DNA of 6,014 nucleotides from Lachnoclostridium sp. UBA739 (GTDB lineage Bacteria > Bacillota_A > Clostridia > Lachnospirales > Lachnospiraceae), in contig DBKX01000086.1 in NCBI GenBank assembly GCA_002297865.1, forward strand, positions 1 through 6,014. Direction: 5' to 3'. Positions 5,263-6,014 of this stretch are shown piece by piece (within the stretch, counting starts at the first letter, position 1; each line of letters starts with the position of its first letter). A program made the translations under genes and the position numbers. A model generated the notes under the pieces. The model worked only from the letters and a program-made list of their open reading frames with translations, was not told where the DNA came from and ran no database searches.

Positions 5263-6014
5263 ATGCACAGCAATTAAAAAATTCCATACTCCAAATGGCC
5301 GTCCAAGGTAAGCTAGTTCCCCAAAATCCAAATGACGAACCAGCTAATGTTTTACTAGAACGTATTCGTAAAGAAAAAGAACAACTCATCAAAGAAAAAA
5401 AAATCAAAAAAGAAAAAAATCCATCCTACATCTTCCGTGGTACCGATAATTTGCCTTATGAGAAAGTAGGTAATCAGGAGCCTGTCTGCATTGCTAATAA
5501 GGTGCCTTTTGAAATACCTGATTCTTGGGAATGGGTGAGATTGGGAAATATTGGAGTCTGGCGTTCAGGTTCTACTCCAAATCGTACTAAAGCAGAATAT
5601 TACGGCGGCAATATTCCTTGGCTTAAAACTGGAGATTTAACAGATGGATTAATTAATCATATTCCAGAAACTATTACCGAATTAGCATTAAAAGAAACAT
5701 CCGTAAAACTAAATCCCATCGGTTCAGTTCTTATTGCAATGTATGGTGCCACAATTGGAAAACTTGGAATATTACAAATTCCCGCGACTACAAATCAAGC
5801 ATGTTGTGCTTGCTTACCATTTACCGGCATTTATAATAAATTTCTATTCTATTATTTAATGTCACAAAAAGCAGCTTTTGTAAAAAAAGGAGAAGGTGGT
5901 GCACAACCAAATATTTCAAAAGAAAAAATAGTATCTTCATTAATGCCACTTCCACCATTAGATGAACAAAAACGCATTGTTAAAAAGTTACAGTTATTAT
6001 CTCCCTATGTTGAT
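5259..6014 (+). CDS. hsdS: Type I restriction-modification S (specificity) subunit HsdS, N-terminal part, open at right edge
   Basis: Determines the DNA sequence recognised by the methylase and restriction complexes, using two target-recognition domains (TRDs) separated by conserved helices. The window holds 252 uninterrupted codons and no stop, roughly the first half of a typical 400-600-residue subunit. Residues 1-52 are the conserved helical segment QLKNSILQMAVQGKLVPQNP...ERIRKEKEQLIKEKK. A linker with VPFEIPDSWEWVRLG (82-96) leads into TRD1 (about 97-228; motifs GSTPNRTKAEYYGGNIPWLKTGDL, MYGATIGKLG, TTNQACCAC, GGAQPNISKEKI). PLPPLDEQKRIVKKL (230-244) starts the central conserved region. 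The ATG at 5259 overlaps the hsdM stop; GAGGA 5245-5249 lies upstream, and the nearby ATG at 5263 is out of frame with a stop after four codons. Adenine runs of 9, 6 and 7 occur at 5395-5419, and TRD1 is more AT-rich than hsdM. The recognition sequence cannot be predicted. Confidence 0.95.
   Translation, partial: MNAQQLKNSILQMAVQGKLVPQNPNDEPANVLLERIRKEKEQLIKEKKIKKEKNPSYIFRGTDNLPYEKVGNQEPVCIANKVPFEIPDSWEWVRLGNIGVWRSGSTPNRTKAEYYGGNIPWLKTGDLTDGLINHIPETITELALKETSVKLNPIGSVLIAMYGATIGKLGILQIPATTNQACCACLPFTGIYNKFLFYYLMSQKAAFVKKGEGGAQPNISKEKIVSSLMPLPPLDEQKRIVKKLQLLSPYVD

Noticed and set aside
4758..5449. GGTACCGATAA present in both hsdM (about 4759) and hsdS (about 5439)
   Set aside because: Both copies encode Gly-Thr-Asp-Asn by ordinary codon choice in unrelated contexts; a single 11-mer match is not evidence of a recombination site.

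Overview
The window suggests a low-GC Firmicute-type bacterium. AT-rich intergenic DNA surrounds moderately AT-rich genes, with strong AGGAGG-like ribosome binding sites and TATAAT-type -10 boxes. The wording of the sodium symporter fragment is reminiscent of Negativicutes (Veillonella/Megasphaera/Dialister-like lineages). That is recollection of family style, not a search result, and is low confidence.

Left part (1-1031, all on the minus strand): the 5' end of a sodium:neurotransmitter symporter (NSS/SNF) family gene with a GTG start runs off the left edge. It carries an in-frame TGA after 73 codons, yet the same frame beyond the stop still reads as family-like sequence, so it looks like a gene broken by a nonsense mutation. 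Upstream of it lies a complete YnfA/UPF0060 four-helix membrane protein gene with a well-spaced promoter whose -10 box sits inside an inverted repeat. Just before that promoter there is a possible tiny ORF or gene remnant (957-1064, minus).

Middle (about 1032-1409): AT-rich divergent intergenic DNA. It holds a candidate plus-strand promoter, two adjacent palindromes (the second a 20-base perfect one followed by TCTTT, possibly a weak terminator), and candidate promoter elements for the restriction operon.

Right part (1410-6014, plus strand): a type I restriction-modification operon in the order hsdR-hsdM-hsdS. The 16-nt gap between hsdR and hsdM and the 4-nt ATGA overlap between hsdM and hsdS indicate one transcript and translational coupling. 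HsdR (782 aa) has an N-terminal PD-(D/E)xK nuclease, a complete superfamily 2 translocase motor and a C-terminal EcoEI-like domain. HsdM (495 aa) has intact AdoMet and NPPY motifs. HsdS is open to the right edge, with its conserved N-terminal segment, the first target-recognition domain and the start of the central conserved region visible. Two HsdM plus one HsdS would form the sequence-specific adenine methyltransferase, and adding HsdR gives the DNA-translocating endonuclease. The size and architecture resemble the EcoAI/EcoEI (type IB) group.

I see no convincing undescribed defence system. The RM operon is complete up to the window edge and conventional. The more unusual signals are the nonsense codon in the symporter gene, the unexplained elements in the divergent intergenic region, and the adenine tracts and base-composition change in hsdS.
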